A DNA stretch of 24,121 bases, taken from NCBI GenBank assembly GCA_016202645.1, contig JACQOF010000117.1:1-24121 (forward strand), read 5' to 3'. The notes below the pieces were generated by a model. It made no database searches. It worked only from the letters and a program-made list of their open reading frames with translations, and was not told where the DNA came from. The translations under genes were made by a program, and so were the position numbers. Of this stretch, positions 1-8,508 are shown piece by piece. Position 1 is the stretch's first letter. Each line of letters begins with the position of its first letter. This stretch comes from a bacterium (lineage in GTDB: Bacteria > Lindowbacteria > 2-12-FULL-62-27).

Positions 1-65
1 CGTCACCCCCGCGAAAGCGGGGGTCCAGAAGGCGGTTCTGGATTCCCGCTTTCGCGGGAATGACG
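1..65. repeat. Palindromic repeat, CGTCATTCCCGC family, copy 1
   Basis: An imperfect inverted repeat. The arm starting CGTCACCCCCGCGAAAGCGG pairs with the arm ending TTCGCGGGAATGACG around a short centre. The same arms recur at 16923, 21130 and 23983, so this is a dispersed family of MITE-like or REP-like elements with no coding capacity. This copy is slightly diverged (CCCCC in place of TTCCC in its left arm) and sits upstream of lnt. Confidence 0.9.
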
Positions 66-145
66 AAGAAGCTGAAATCTTGTCTGTTTTCTACGAACCC
101 TGACTTTCTCCCTCTCTCCCTTTCTCCCTTTCTCCCTTCCCCCAT

Positions 146-1510
146 TTGATATCCCTCCGGAATTGCCTGCCGTCCCTCCTCTCCGCCGGCCTGCTCTGGC
201 TTAGCTTCATCCCCGAATGGGGCTGGCTCCTCGCGCACGCCGCGCTGGCGCCGATTTGGACGGCGATGGCGCGCGGCCGTGCCGGGGTTTTCCAAGTCTG
301 GCTCTTTGGCGCCCTCTTCGGCGCCGCCTATTTTTTCTGGCTGAACGTATTCAGCCCGTTGGCGCCCATTGTCCTCACGGCCGTTCAGAGTTTCTGGATG
401 ACCCTGGCGCTCGCGCCATGCCTTGCGGCCCCGGTCCGAACACGGCCATCGCTGATGTTCATTCTCATCTCCGTCTTCTGGATCATTTCAGAATGGCTCC
501 GGGGCCTTGGACCCTACGGCTATGAATGGGGGAATCTGGGATATACGCAGTACGGGTGTCTCCGTCTCGCCGCGTATGCCGGCATCGGCGGCGTTGGCCT
601 GATTTCGGCCATCACGCTCGTATCCAATGGCTTTCTGACCCTGGCTTTCCTTGGGAAAAACCCCCGCTGGCTGGCGACCGCGGCCGTTTTCTGGCTTGCG
701 CTTGCGTCCGCATCCCCATACAACCGATTGTCCGGAGATGTTTCCGCCGCGGATAACTATGTGATCCTGCAGACGGACGTCAGCCCCTATGCCAAGTCAC
801 CGGACCGCGACAAAATTCTGCGGGACCAGCTCGATGCCATGGCCGGCACTTGGAGCCGTGGATCGGCTGATCCGGTCGTGCTGGTTCTTCCGGAGACGCT
901 TTTTTCGAGGACGATCACGGGTCTGCGCGGAACGCTTCTGGAGGAACCGCGGTTCCTTCTCGCGCCGCTTTTACGCTTCGCACCGAACCGCCTGATGCTG
1001 GTCGGCGCCATCGAGGAAGACACGGCCGGCTTTTACAACGCGGCGGTCCTGCTGGACGCCGAAGGCCGCCGCCTGGACTCCTACCGCAAGCGCCATCTGG
1101 TCCCGTTCGGCGAAACGATGCCCGGCTTGGAGCATTGGAGTTGGGCGCGCCGTTTCGGCGAGTCCCTCGGCACCCCGTTCTTTTCCGCGGGCGATACACA
1201 CGCCCCACTGACGATCGGCGCTCACCGGGTTGGCGTGCTGATCTGTTTCGAGGGAACCTTCTCGCGCCTCACCGCGGAATCGGCCGCCGGCGCAGACCTC
1301 CTCATCAACCTCTCCAACGACGCATGGTCCGAAAGCGCCTTCGGCCACGAACAGCATCTCCGTTTCCTGCGGTTCCGCGCCGTCGAGACGGGCCTCCCGG
1401 TCATCCGCGTCGGCAACACCGGCCCCACGGCCCTCTTCGCCCCAAACGGCGTCCTCATCACCCGAATCCCGCACTCGCACGCGGGACACGTGGACCTCGG
1501 CCGCGGGTGA
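146..1510 (+). CDS. lnt: Apolipoprotein N-acyltransferase
   Basis: Inner-membrane enzyme that transfers a third acyl chain from phospholipid to the N-terminal cysteine of lipoproteins, the last step of lipoprotein maturation in Gram-negative bacteria. The 454-residue product has several hydrophobic segments in residues 1-190, a last one near 178-192, then a periplasmic nitrilase-like domain. The expected catalytic triad is visible: Glu250 in LPETLF, Lys315 in YRKRH and Cys367 in LICFEG, with the family motif NDAW at 391-394. The start is a TTG with no good ribosome binding site. It was chosen because the hydrophobic N-terminus begins there, and the true start is uncertain. The product is somewhat shorter than E. 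coli Lnt (512). It converges with rpoD, about 10 bases separating the two ends. Confidence 0.93.
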   Translation: MISLRNCLPSLLSAGLLWLSFIPEWGWLLAHAALAPIWTAMARGRAGVFQVWLFGALFGAAYFFWLNVFSPLAPIVLTAVQSFWMTLALAPCLAAPVRTRPSLMFILISVFWIISEWLRGLGPYGYEWGNLGYTQYGCLRLAAYAGIGGVGLISAITLVSNGFLTLAFLGKNPRWLATAAVFWLALASASPYNRLSGDVSAADNYVILQTDVSPYAKSPDRDKILRDQLDAMAGTWSRGSADPVVLVLPETLFSRTITGLRGTLLEEPRFLLAPLLRFAPNRLMLVGAIEEDTAGFYNAAVLLDAEGRRLDSYRKRHLVPFGETMPGLEHWSWARRFGESLGTPFFSAGDTHAPLTIGAHRVGVLICFEGTFSRLTAESAAGADLLINLSNDAWSESAFGHEQHLRFLRFRAVETGLPVIRVGNTGPTALFAPNGVLITRIPHSHAGHVDLGRG

Positions 1511-1519
1511 GGGCTTGGG

Positions 1520-3238
1520 TTAGGTCTTGAGGTAGTCGCGGAGCAGCCGCGCGCGTACCGGGTGGCGCAGTTTTTTGAGCGCCTTGCATTCGATCTGCCG
1601 GATTCGCTCGCGGGTTACATTGAACATGTTGCCGACTTCCTCGAGGGTGCGTTCGCGGCCGTCGTCGAGGCCGAACCTCAGGCGGACGACTTTTTCCTCG
1701 CGCTGGTTCAATGTGCGGAGAACCGCTTCGAGCTGTTCCCGGAGGAGCGTGTCGACCGTGGTTTTGAGGGGCGAGACGCTGGTCTGGTCCGGAACGAAAT
1801 CTCCGAGAGACGTGTCGCCGTCCTCGCCGACCGGAGTTTCGAGGCTGATGGGGTCTTGGGCAAGTTTCATGATGTGCCGGACCCGGCCGGAATGCCAGTT
1901 GAGCTCGCGTGCGATCTCCTCGGGCTTGGGTTCCCGGTTGAGCTTCTGCAAAAGCCGCCGCGACTCGCGCATGACCTTGTTGATCTGCTCGACCATGTGC
2001 ACCGGAATCCGGATGGTCCGGCTCTGGTCCGCAAGAGACCGGGTGATGGCCTGCCGGATCCACCAGGTGGCGTACGTCGAAAACTTGAATCCCTTCCGGT
2101 ACTCGAACTTGTCGACCGCCCGCATGAGGCCGATGTTGCCCTCCTGGATGAGGTCGAGAAACCCGAGCCCGCGGTGGGTGTACTTCTTGGCGATCGAGAC
2201 GACGAGCCGCAAATTCGCGTCGACCATCTCGTCCCGGGCCTCCAGGGCCTCGCGGTTGTAGAAGCGGTAGGTCTTCAAAATTTCGCGGAGGCTCTCAATC
2301 GGATATTTCGCCTTTTTCCGGTACGAAATCTGGGCCGTCGCCAGTTCCCGCAGGTCTTCATCGAGTTCCCGCCGGTCGTCCAGTTTGATCCGGGTCACAA
2401 AGGTGGCCTTGGACCGGACAATGTCGGAGCCCCGCCGGTAGAGGCTGAGGACCCGGTCCGGCGCGGTGCGGAATTTCCCCGCGATTGACCGGGACCGCCG
2501 CTGGACCCGGTCGTGCTCCTCGCAAACTTCCGCAAGCGCATCCCGGACCCGGTAGATGATCGCCTTGTTGAGCTTGACGTCCAGGAGCGCGTCCCCGATC
2601 TTCGAGCAGATCTCGGTGAGCCGCTTGGGAAGGCTCATGCCGTGCCGGAGTTCGCCGTCATCGGTCAGGTATTTCGCGGAAGCGCGCAGGTACTGGCGCT
2701 TGAGGTCGGACACCTTTTTCAGGCCGGTCGAGACCCGCCGGCGCCACATGGCCAGTTCCTCCGGAAAGAGCTTTTCCGTCTTTTTGATCGCCACGAGTTT
2801 CTTGATCTTGGTCTTGTCCTGCTGGACCTCCAGCGCCTCCCGCTCGAAAATATCGGCGGCGATAAACGTCCCGAGGACCGCCTTGTAGGCCAGGGTCCGG
2901 TTTGTGTCGAACCGCTTGGAGATCTCGACTTCCTCCGTCGGCGTCAGAAGCGGAATGCGGCCGATTTCCTGCAGATACATTTTGATGGAATCGTCCGTGT
3001 CTCCGAACCGGGTGACCTTGGACAAGAGTTCCTCGTCCGTGGCCGGCAGGGCGCTGAGCGCGGCGTCGTCGAGGATCTGGATCCCGCTCTTCTGGATGAG
3101 CAGGAAGATGTCGTCGATGAGATCCGAGTTGGCCACCGTTTCCGGCAGCAGGTCGTTGATCTCGTCGTAGGTTAATTTCTTTTTCTTGCGTCCGATCTCA
3201 ATCAGTTTCCGGACGCCCTTGATTTTCATCAGACTCAC
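1520..3238 (-). CDS. rpoD: RNA polymerase primary sigma factor (sigma-70)
   Basis: Housekeeping sigma factor of 572 residues. Region 1.1-like sequence is at about 5-60 ([14 protein letters not shown]) and region 1.2 at about 82-115. A non-conserved insert rich in charged helices follows. Region 2 is at about 336-405, with [19 protein letters not shown] and the promoter-melting/-10 recognition segment [12 protein letters not shown]. Region 3 is at about 413-490. Region 4 is at about 500-572, with the helix-turn-helix [20 protein letters not shown] that reads the -35 box. The GTG at 3238 is preferred over the ATG three codons later because GGGGAGG lies about 10 bases upstream of the GTG. It is the last gene of an Smr-dnaG-rpoD operon. 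A repeat hairpin lies in the gap between dnaG and rpoD. Confidence 0.97.
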   Translation of the reverse strand: MSLMKIKGVRKLIEIGRKKKKLTYDEINDLLPETVANSDLIDDIFLLIQKSGIQILDDAALSALPATDEELLSKVTRFGDTDDSIKMYLQEIGRIPLLTPTEEVEISKRFDTNRTLAYKAVLGTFIAADIFEREALEVQQDKTKIKKLVAIKKTEKLFPEELAMWRRRVSTGLKKVSDLKRQYLRASAKYLTDDGELRHGMSLPKRLTEICSKIGDALLDVKLNKAIIYRVRDALAEVCEEHDRVQRRSRSIAGKFRTAPDRVLSLYRRGSDIVRSKATFVTRIKLDDRRELDEDLRELATAQISYRKKAKYPIESLREILKTYRFYNREALEARDEMVDANLRLVVSIAKKYTHRGLGFLDLIQEGNIGLMRAVDKFEYRKGFKFSTYATWWIRQAITRSLADQSRTIRIPVHMVEQINKVMRESRRLLQKLNREPKPEEIARELNWHSGRVRHIMKLAQDPISLETPVGEDGDTSLGDFVPDQTSVSPLKTTVDTLLREQLEAVLRTLNQREEKVVRLRFGLDDGRERTLEEVGNMFNVTRERIRQIECKALKKLRHPVRARLLRDYLKT

Positions 3239-3268
3239 GGCGTTTTGGCCTCCCCTGTGGGTTTGTAA

Positions 3269-3342
3269 GTATCGGCGTATCGGAGTATCGGTGTATCGGA
3301 GAAAGTGCAGTTCACCTCGCCGATACTCCGATACTCCGATAC
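3269..3342. repeat. Tandem GTATCGG(A) hairpin repeat, copy 1
   Basis: Four head-to-tail 8-9-base units (GTATCGGC/A/T variants, 3269-3300) face three inverted units (CCGATACT type, about 3318-3342) across an 18-base loop. In RNA this would fold into a long stem in the dnaG-rpoD gap. Related structures occur at 18346-18420 and, as one arm, at 23933-23966. Confidence 0.9.
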
Positions 3343-3353
3343 ATTCATATGTA

Positions 3354-5147
3354 TTATCGCGGCGCCAGGGACTGCATCTCTTCCTGCAGTCGCCGGTCCT
3401 CCTCCTGAAGCCGCTTCAGTTCCTCACGGTCCCGGCCGTCCTCCGCCGCCTTCAGCCGCTCCCGGAGCCTCGCGCTCCGGCGCCTGAGCTGCGAGAGTCT
3501 CTGACGGGTCAGAAGGTCCGCGAATCCCTCCGGTGTCAGATACGACTCCGGCATTGGCTTGATCTTAATCTCCGTCAGCCGGTCGATCGCTTGCGGATGG
3601 TCGGCGAACGCCGCCGCCAGTTCCGATACATCCACAACGTGCCGCCGCTCGTACTGCGCCGCCATCGCGTCCCAGACCATCCGGACGACCGGGTCTTCCA
3701 AGTCTCCGTCTTCGATCTGCGCGTAGGCCAATGCCATGAGATTCTCACGCGCAAGGCCGGCGCCGATGATCATCCATTCCCGCCGACGGTCCTCGCCGAA
3801 AACCCGGGCGTCCACGCGCCGCCGGTCCGGGCTTTCTCCGGCCGCGTTTCTTGCCGGATGCGGAGCCCCCCGCGCCGGCGCTGGATCTTCGAATCCCAGC
3901 ATCCGGGTTGATACCGCCGGGCTGAGATCAAACCCGCTCGAAAACGCCCGGACCAAACCCTGCCGAAGAAGACCGTCCTTGAGTCCCGCGCCGGTTTCGG
4001 CGATCAGCGCCGCCGCCTGGCGCTTGCCTTCGAGCGTGTCCGGAAACAGCCCCAACGCCGTTTTGACCAGAACGTCGAACGCGCTTGCCGCCTTGCCGGC
4101 CCGCTCCGCCAATTCCTCCGACCGGCCCTGTTCCACCAGCTCGGCGGGATCTTTCCCTCCCGGAAATTCCAGGACGCGGACTTCGACGTCCCGCGCAAAC
4201 AAAAGCCGCATCGCCCGGACCGCCGCCTTTTTCCCCGGCGCATCCGCGTCATAACCCAGAATCACCGGCAGATGAAACCGCGCGAGAAGATCAGCCTGAA
4301 CGTCGGTGAGGGACGTGCCGAGCGCCGCCAGCGCCGCGAGTCCCGCGCTCTGGGCGTAAATGACGTCGAGATAGCCCTCGACGACAACCGGCGGGCAATC
4401 CGACTAAAGGCGGTTGCGGACGGCGTGGTAGCCGTAAAGAATTGTGCCTTTGTGAAAGATCTCTGTTTCCGCGGTGTTCAGATACTTGGGCCTGCGATCT
4501 GTTTTCCGGATGACACGGCCGCCAAACCCCACCACGCGGCCCGATCCGTCCAGGATCGGAAACATCAGCCTGTCCCGGAACCGGTCCTGCAGTCGGCCTG
4601 AATCTCCGGCCGAGGGCGCTGATAGACCCGCGCCGGTCAAAACTTTTTCGGTGACGCCCTTGTCCATCAGCCGCCGGGTCAACCCGTCCGGCTGGTTCGG
4701 CGCATAGCCGACCCGAAAAATCGCCGCCGACTCCGCCGGCATCCGCCGCTCCGCCAGATACGCCCGGGCGTCTTCACCGTGAGACGACGTCAAAGCCGCC
4801 TCGTAGAATTTCGCGGCCAGTTCCAGCACCTCACGGAGCGGCTCCGCCGCCGATCCCCGGGAATGCCCCTGGGGCCGGACAATGCCGAGCCGGTCGGCGA
4901 GCCGCCGGATGGCCTCCGCGGTATCTATTTTTTCAATGAGCATGACAAAACGGATCAGGTCTCCACCGGTTCCGCATCCAAAACAGTAGAACAGCTGTTT
5001 CTCGGCGCTGACGGTGAAGGAAGGCGTCTTCTCGCTGTGAAACGGACAGCGCGCCTTGAAATCCTTCCCCGCCTTTTTGAGCGGCACCGTCGCCCCGATG
5101 ATCTGGACAATGTCGGCCCGCGCTTTGATCTCCGATATGAGATCCAC
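3354..5147 (-). CDS. dnaG: DNA primase DnaG, interrupted by one in-frame amber codon
   Basis: Replicative primase that lays RNA primers for DNA polymerase III together with the DnaB helicase. Read through, it is 597 codons, normal for the family. The N-terminal zinc ribbon has Cys34, His37, Cys55 and Cys58 (CPFH...CFGC). The RNA-polymerase-like domain has FRDRLMFPI and LYGYHAVR. The TOPRIM domain has Glu257 in VVEGYLDV and Asp300/Asp302 in GYDADAPG, followed by GGKDPAE and a C-terminal helical helicase-binding region. Codon 248 (4404-4406) is TAG, directly before [14 protein letters not shown]. The frame is identical on both sides, so this is a single nonsense codon and not a frameshift. A CAG (Gln) to TAG change is the simplest source. 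Reinitiation at the next GTG (4265) would lose the catalytic Glu. The GTG start at 5147 has GGGGAGG 6 bases upstream. Whether the protein is made is unresolved. Confidence 0.9.
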
Positions 5148-5153
5148 CCCGTA

Positions 5154-5173
5154 CCTCCCCAACTAATTGTATA
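5154..5173 (-). promoter_or_regulatory. dnaG ribosome binding site and possible -10 box
   Basis: On the minus strand TATACAAT (5166-5173) is a good -10 box and GGGGAGG (5154-5160) a strong ribosome binding site, six bases before the dnaG GTG. No convincing -35 was seen at 16-18 bases, so the promoter part is tentative. The ribosome binding site is what fixes the GTG start over the upstream TTG at 5162. Confidence 0.5.
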
Positions 5174-5224
5174 AATACCCGATTGTGGCTAAAAATCCTC
5201 TTTTTGGAAAGAAAAAATTTAGGG

Positions 5225-5653
5225 TTAGACCAACTGCACGCGGGTGGCGCCGGTGCCGTCGAGGGTGGCGTAATCGAGCGCGAAACGGCTGACGCGGGGG
5301 TCGTGCCGGAGCCATTCCCAGACCGCCTGCCGGAGGACGCCGGAACCTTTGCCGTGAATGACGAGCAGCTTGTTCCGCCCCGCCGCGAGGGCGTTTTCGA
5401 TGGCGCGCTCAAGCTCCGACAGGGCGTCTTCGACATTGAGCCCGTGCAGATCGACCTGGGGAGAGGCGGCGCTTTCGTCCGGTTGAAACATGGGCGTTCT
5501 TAACTCGTCCAGAGCGATGAAGTCAACACTGGTCATGGGCAGGGGAAGATCCCCAAGCTCAGTTTCCACCACGACTTCATTGATATCGGCGTTGATTCGG
5601 GACACGGGGTAAATTCGTTCGCGTCCACGTATTCTCAGGAAACGGGCTTCCAT
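5225..5653 (-). CDS. Smr-domain protein
   Basis: A 142-residue protein with an N-terminal beta-rich stretch (about 1-45) and a C-terminal Smr (small MutS-related) domain. The domain shows VDLHGLNVEDAL, VIHGKGSGVLRQAV, a DPRVSRF segment and the closing GATRVQL, all expected positions for the family. Smr domains are nucleic-acid-binding or nicking modules, also found at the C-terminus of MutS2. The substrate here is unknown. The ATG at 5653 is chosen over the TTG at 5659 because AGGAGG lies 10 bases upstream of the ATG. It is the first gene of the dnaG-rpoD operon and is divergent from the PHP gene at 5788. A possible TTGAGG-N16-TATTTA promoter lies upstream. Confidence 0.85.
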   Translation of the reverse strand: MEARFLRIRGRERIYPVSRINADINEVVVETELGDLPLPMTSVDFIALDELRTPMFQPDESAASPQVDLHGLNVEDALSELERAIENALAAGRNKLLVIHGKGSGVLRQAVWEWLRHDPRVSRFALDYATLDGTGATRVQLV

Positions 5654-5787
5654 GCCCAACCATCCTCCTTGTGGGATAAGTCGCTTGCGGCGCTTTTCCC
5701 TCTAAATAGATTTTCGGCATCTGTCCTCAAAATCTTAACGCTTTCGATTTGTCAGCCCCACCGGAAATAGGATACCGTACCGCCTGT

Positions 5788-6639
5788 ATGTATGACCTTC
5801 ACATCCACACGAACCATTCTCCGGACGCCAAACCGGGGTCGAGCATGGAAGCCTACGCGGCCCGGGCGTTGGAACTCGGATACCGAGGGATCGGATTCAC
5901 GGACCACTTGGAATTCGACCCGGATGACGAGGGATTCGGCTTTCTTGATTACGACCAATACAGCCGGGACATCGACCGCGTGCGGCTGGCCTACGAGGGC
6001 CGCCTCTCCATATATAAAGGGGTCGAGGTAAGCTACCAGCGGGAGTTCTCGGACAAGCCGGCGTCTTGGTTCCGGGGAAAGGACTTCGACTTCATCATCG
6101 GCGCCGTCCATTTCGTCGGCCGGGAGCCGTTTCACAAGGAGGGTTCGTATTTCAGGGGCAAGTCTCCTGAGCAGGCGTTCCGCCCTTATTTCGAGGAAGT
6201 CCGCCGCGCGGTTGAATCGGGACTATTCGACGTCCTCGGCCATCTCGACCACTTGAAACGGTACAGCACGGCCGTGTTCGGGCCGTACTCGCCCGATCCC
6301 TACGCCGATCAAATCCGGGATATTTTGAAGGCGGTGTTAAAGTCCGGATGCGCGCTGGAACTGAACACGTCCGGGTTCCGTCACGCCTTCCGGGAACCCT
6401 TCCCGTGCCTGCCGACCCTCCAGGAATTCGCGCGGCTGGGCGGAACGGCGGTGACCCTGGGCTCCGACAGTCATGCCATCGATCACTTCCACGCGGGCAT
6501 CCCGGAATCGACGGCCTTGGCCCACTCCGCTGGCATGACCGAACAAATTTATTTTGTCTCCAGAAAAAAACAGGTGGCCGTCCTGGGCGCCCCTCCCCTC
6601 TCCCCCATTCGGGGGAGAGGACGGCCGAAGGCCGGGTGA
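5788..6639 (+). CDS. PHP-domain phosphatase, histidinol-phosphatase HisJ/HisK family
   Basis: Metal-dependent phosphoesterase of the PHP superfamily, probably histidinol-phosphatase (histidine biosynthesis). Metal-binding motifs are in order: DLHIHTNHS (His5, His7), GFTDHLE (Asp39, His40), GVEVSY (Glu80), GAVHFV (His108), GHLDH (His152) and GSDSHA (Asp226, His229). The ATG at 5788 directly precedes the first motif; the 13 codons upstream from TTG 5749 look non-native. The normal domain seems to end at YFVSRKK (about 255-261). The last 20 or so residues (GAPPLSPIRGRGRPKAG) are encoded by a palindromic repeat, so the native C-terminus has probably been replaced. A diverged copy of the tail lies at 10094-10153. 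No other his genes are in the window, so the exact substrate is inferred. Confidence 0.85.
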   Translation: MYDLHIHTNHSPDAKPGSSMEAYAARALELGYRGIGFTDHLEFDPDDEGFGFLDYDQYSRDIDRVRLAYEGRLSIYKGVEVSYQREFSDKPASWFRGKDFDFIIGAVHFVGREPFHKEGSYFRGKSPEQAFRPYFEEVRRAVESGLFDVLGHLDHLKRYSTAVFGPYSPDPYADQIRDILKAVLKSGCALELNTSGFRHAFREPFPCLPTLQEFARLGGTAVTLGSDSHAIDHFHAGIPESTALAHSAGMTEQIYFVSRKKQVAVLGAPPLSPIRGRGRPKAG

Positions 6640-6647
6640 GGGAGGAG
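6593..6647. repeat. Palindromic repeat forming the PHP gene 3' end
   Basis: CTCTCCCCCATTCGGGGGAG is a near-perfect hairpin, followed by ACGGCCGAAGGCCGGGTGAGG. It lies inside the last codons of the PHP gene and supplies its TGA. The composition (C-run, G-run, then GGTGAGGGAGG) is unlike the neighbouring coding sequence, as expected for an inserted REP-like element. It may also act as a transcription terminator. Confidence 0.75.
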
Positions 6648-6667
6648 AATTTGTTTTGGCGGTGCCC

Positions 6668-6697
6668 TTGACACCCGTTTTTTTTTTTTGATAGGGT
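6668..6697 (+). promoter_or_regulatory. Predicted leaderless promoter of the 6704 gene
   Basis: TTGACA (6668-6673), an 18-base spacer made largely of a T run, then TAGGGT (6692-6697). The -10 box ends six bases before the ATG at 6704, which would place the transcript start at or next to the start codon. No ribosome binding site is present. Confidence 0.6.
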
Positions 6698-6703
6698 ACT
6701 CAC

Positions 6704-8497
6704 ATGGGATTGGCATACAATGCTTGCGATGCACCGGGTGGTTTCGGAGTTAAAAATTTATGTGCCGCGATCGCGGCGGCGCTGATAGGCGCGGGACCGT
6801 CGTGGGGGACGTTGAATTCAGATGTCGAAACGGTATTCAATTCGCGAATCGGACACGACTGCGAGTATCCCGTATTGGGCAACGAGGAATTGGGCATACT
6901 CAATGTGGCGCTGACGGGTACTTGGTGGGCATCCCGTTGCGTGGCTGGAACAGGCGCCGGCATTTTCGACCCATGCGTCATCGAGCATTTTCCGGTGCTG
7001 ATTGGTCCCGGGGTAAATGATTTTGTTGATTTTCCCGGTTGCTCAATCCTGGGCGTGCAGAGCGGGACGCCGTTTATGGTCTGGTGCTCGCAGAAGGCGC
7101 TGAAAGGGGATGGGGTCTATCTGCATTTGCGGTTGGTGAATCCATTGACCGGCAAAGTGGAGCCGCTATTGTCGCCGAGGGAGGCGCTGTGGGGATATCA
7201 GAACCAGGTGGAGGTGCATGTGTTCAGGATGACGACAAGCGGATTTGAGGCTATAACAGCCGCGGACGGGGTGCATATCAACCCTGGGGGTGGGCCGGGA
7301 ACGCCCGCCTGGGCGGCGGACCTGATGACGAAAAGCGAGGTGGTGCCGGATTTTTTTGAGGAGGTGTCAACGCCGGGGATGTTGCGGTTTGACCAGGCGG
7401 GGAAATACAAAGTCACATTCATCTGGAAGATGCTGGGGCTGGGTGGACCCTATTTGGGCGTGCCGAAGTCGCAGAGGCCGTATGTTGAGGTGAGCCGTGC
7501 GAGCGCGATCATCGAGGTGGTGGATGAGTGGGAGAAGGAGACGGTGAGCCCGAAGGGTACGGGAGGTGAGTATAAATTGGAGGATCTGGAGTTTCAGGTT
7601 GGAGTGGACCAGGTGATGGGCCTGACGAAGGTGGCGTTTCTGGTGGAGCGGTTGGCGGGGAGCGGTGGGCATGAGGCGGCGCATCACCATGGCCCGAAAA
7701 CAGTGGCGGCCGGCACGTGGGAGGTGATGGAGGGTGCGGTCGAGGACACTCCGGTCACGCATCCGACGGGCGGGGTGGACGAGATCATCAAGCCGCGCTC
7801 GGCGGTGGTGAAGAACACCTATACGGCAAGTTCATTCGGAGGCAGGGAGCGGATCAAACTGTACGGGGTACCGGCCGATTTCGACACCCCGCAGATCAAC
7901 ACGCAAAAAGATCTCCGCGACCGCATCAACGCACGCCGACTGGAAGTCTGCCCATTGGGCGCCGTCGAGATCGAGGTCAAGGTGCCGGATCTCGTTCAAC
8001 AGCCGGACGGAATTTTTTATTTTAAGGTGGGTGGTACGCCCGAACATCACGGTCCGCCGGGTTTCTCAGAAGACAATAATCACTACGGAACGCAAAAACT
8101 GACATTTTTGGTTGATGATATCGCCAGCAATTATGTGGGGTCGGCTCTGGGTTTGATTCGAGTGAATGATATGAGCCTGGGAAAAGATGGCAAGGGATAC
8201 GGCGGCAAATTCGATGTTGCCGAGATTGATCCTACAACAGGAGCCGTTACAATTCCCGGCGGTTCGTGGGGTAAAAATCCACATCACACCAACTACTTTG
8301 GACATGCAAATGGTCATGCGGCCGACATTGGATTTCTAGTGCAAACAAGTGCTTCTGGCACGGTCCAGGATGAAAGGACGGCGGTAAGGCAAGCTTTAAG
8401 GGCCAGTGGACTACGGAGGACTTGGCCGGATCGAAGTGTTGGAGTTGTGCCAGATCGTTATTTTCGTGAAGGTAATCATTACCACGTAATGAAATGA
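6704..8497 (+). CDS. Exported protein with C-terminal LAS-type metallopeptidase-like domain
   Basis: A 597-residue protein. A hydrophobic segment at about 18-34 (LCAAIAAALIGAG) after a longer-than-usual N-region suggests a signal peptide, and several cysteines (53, 80, 91, 113, 128) fit an extracytoplasmic location. I do not recognise residues 40-470, which are beta-rich in appearance and contain a His cluster HEAAHHHG near 323-330. The C-terminus has a VNDMSL...GGKFD segment, then HANGHAAD (His534, Gly537, Ala539, Asp541). This matches the HxxGxAxD zinc motif of the LAS peptidases (families M15/M74, including VanX and MepA). The chain ends in NHYHV (His592, His594), a position suited to the last zinc ligand. 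Peptidoglycan endo- or carboxypeptidase activity is an inference. The stop overlaps a possible ATG of the next gene. Base composition is AT-richer toward the 3' end than in the flanking genes. Confidence 0.7.
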   Translation: MGLAYNACDAPGGFGVKNLCAAIAAALIGAGPSWGTLNSDVETVFNSRIGHDCEYPVLGNEELGILNVALTGTWWASRCVAGTGAGIFDPCVIEHFPVLIGPGVNDFVDFPGCSILGVQSGTPFMVWCSQKALKGDGVYLHLRLVNPLTGKVEPLLSPREALWGYQNQVEVHVFRMTTSGFEAITAADGVHINPGGGPGTPAWAADLMTKSEVVPDFFEEVSTPGMLRFDQAGKYKVTFIWKMLGLGGPYLGVPKSQRPYVEVSRASAIIEVVDEWEKETVSPKGTGGEYKLEDLEFQVGVDQVMGLTKVAFLVERLAGSGGHEAAHHHGPKTVAAGTWEVMEGAVEDTPVTHPTGGVDEIIKPRSAVVKNTYTASSFGGRERIKLYGVPADFDTPQINTQKDLRDRINARRLEVCPLGAVEIEVKVPDLVQQPDGIFYFKVGGTPEHHGPPGFSEDNNHYGTQKLTFLVDDIASNYVGSALGLIRVNDMSLGKDGKGYGGKFDVAEIDPTTGAVTIPGGSWGKNPHHTNYFGHANGHAADIGFLVQTSASGTVQDERTAVRQALRASGLRRTWPDRSVGVVPDRYFREGNHYHVMK

Positions 8498-8508
8498 GGT
8501 GGAACCTA

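Noticed and set aside
1562-2488. A 308-codon plus-strand frame across rpoD
   Set aside because: It is a mirror of the sigma factor coding sequence with no family motifs and no start signal.
4404-4406. Selenocysteine recoding in dnaG
   Set aside because: Selenocysteine uses TGA, not TAG, and primases are not known selenoproteins.
4265-5147. A frameshift or two-gene split of dnaG
   Set aside because: The frame is identical before and after the stop, the 46 codons between are conserved primase sequence, and there is no ribosome binding site or useful start for a separate second gene.
5749-5787. An upstream TTG start for the PHP gene
   Set aside because: The 13 added residues have no counterpart in the family, and the ATG at 5788 directly precedes the first metal motif.
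6593-6647. A CRISPR or tRNA-like structure at the PHP gene end
   Set aside because: It is a simple GC hairpin with no cloverleaf, no CCA end and no repeat-spacer pattern.
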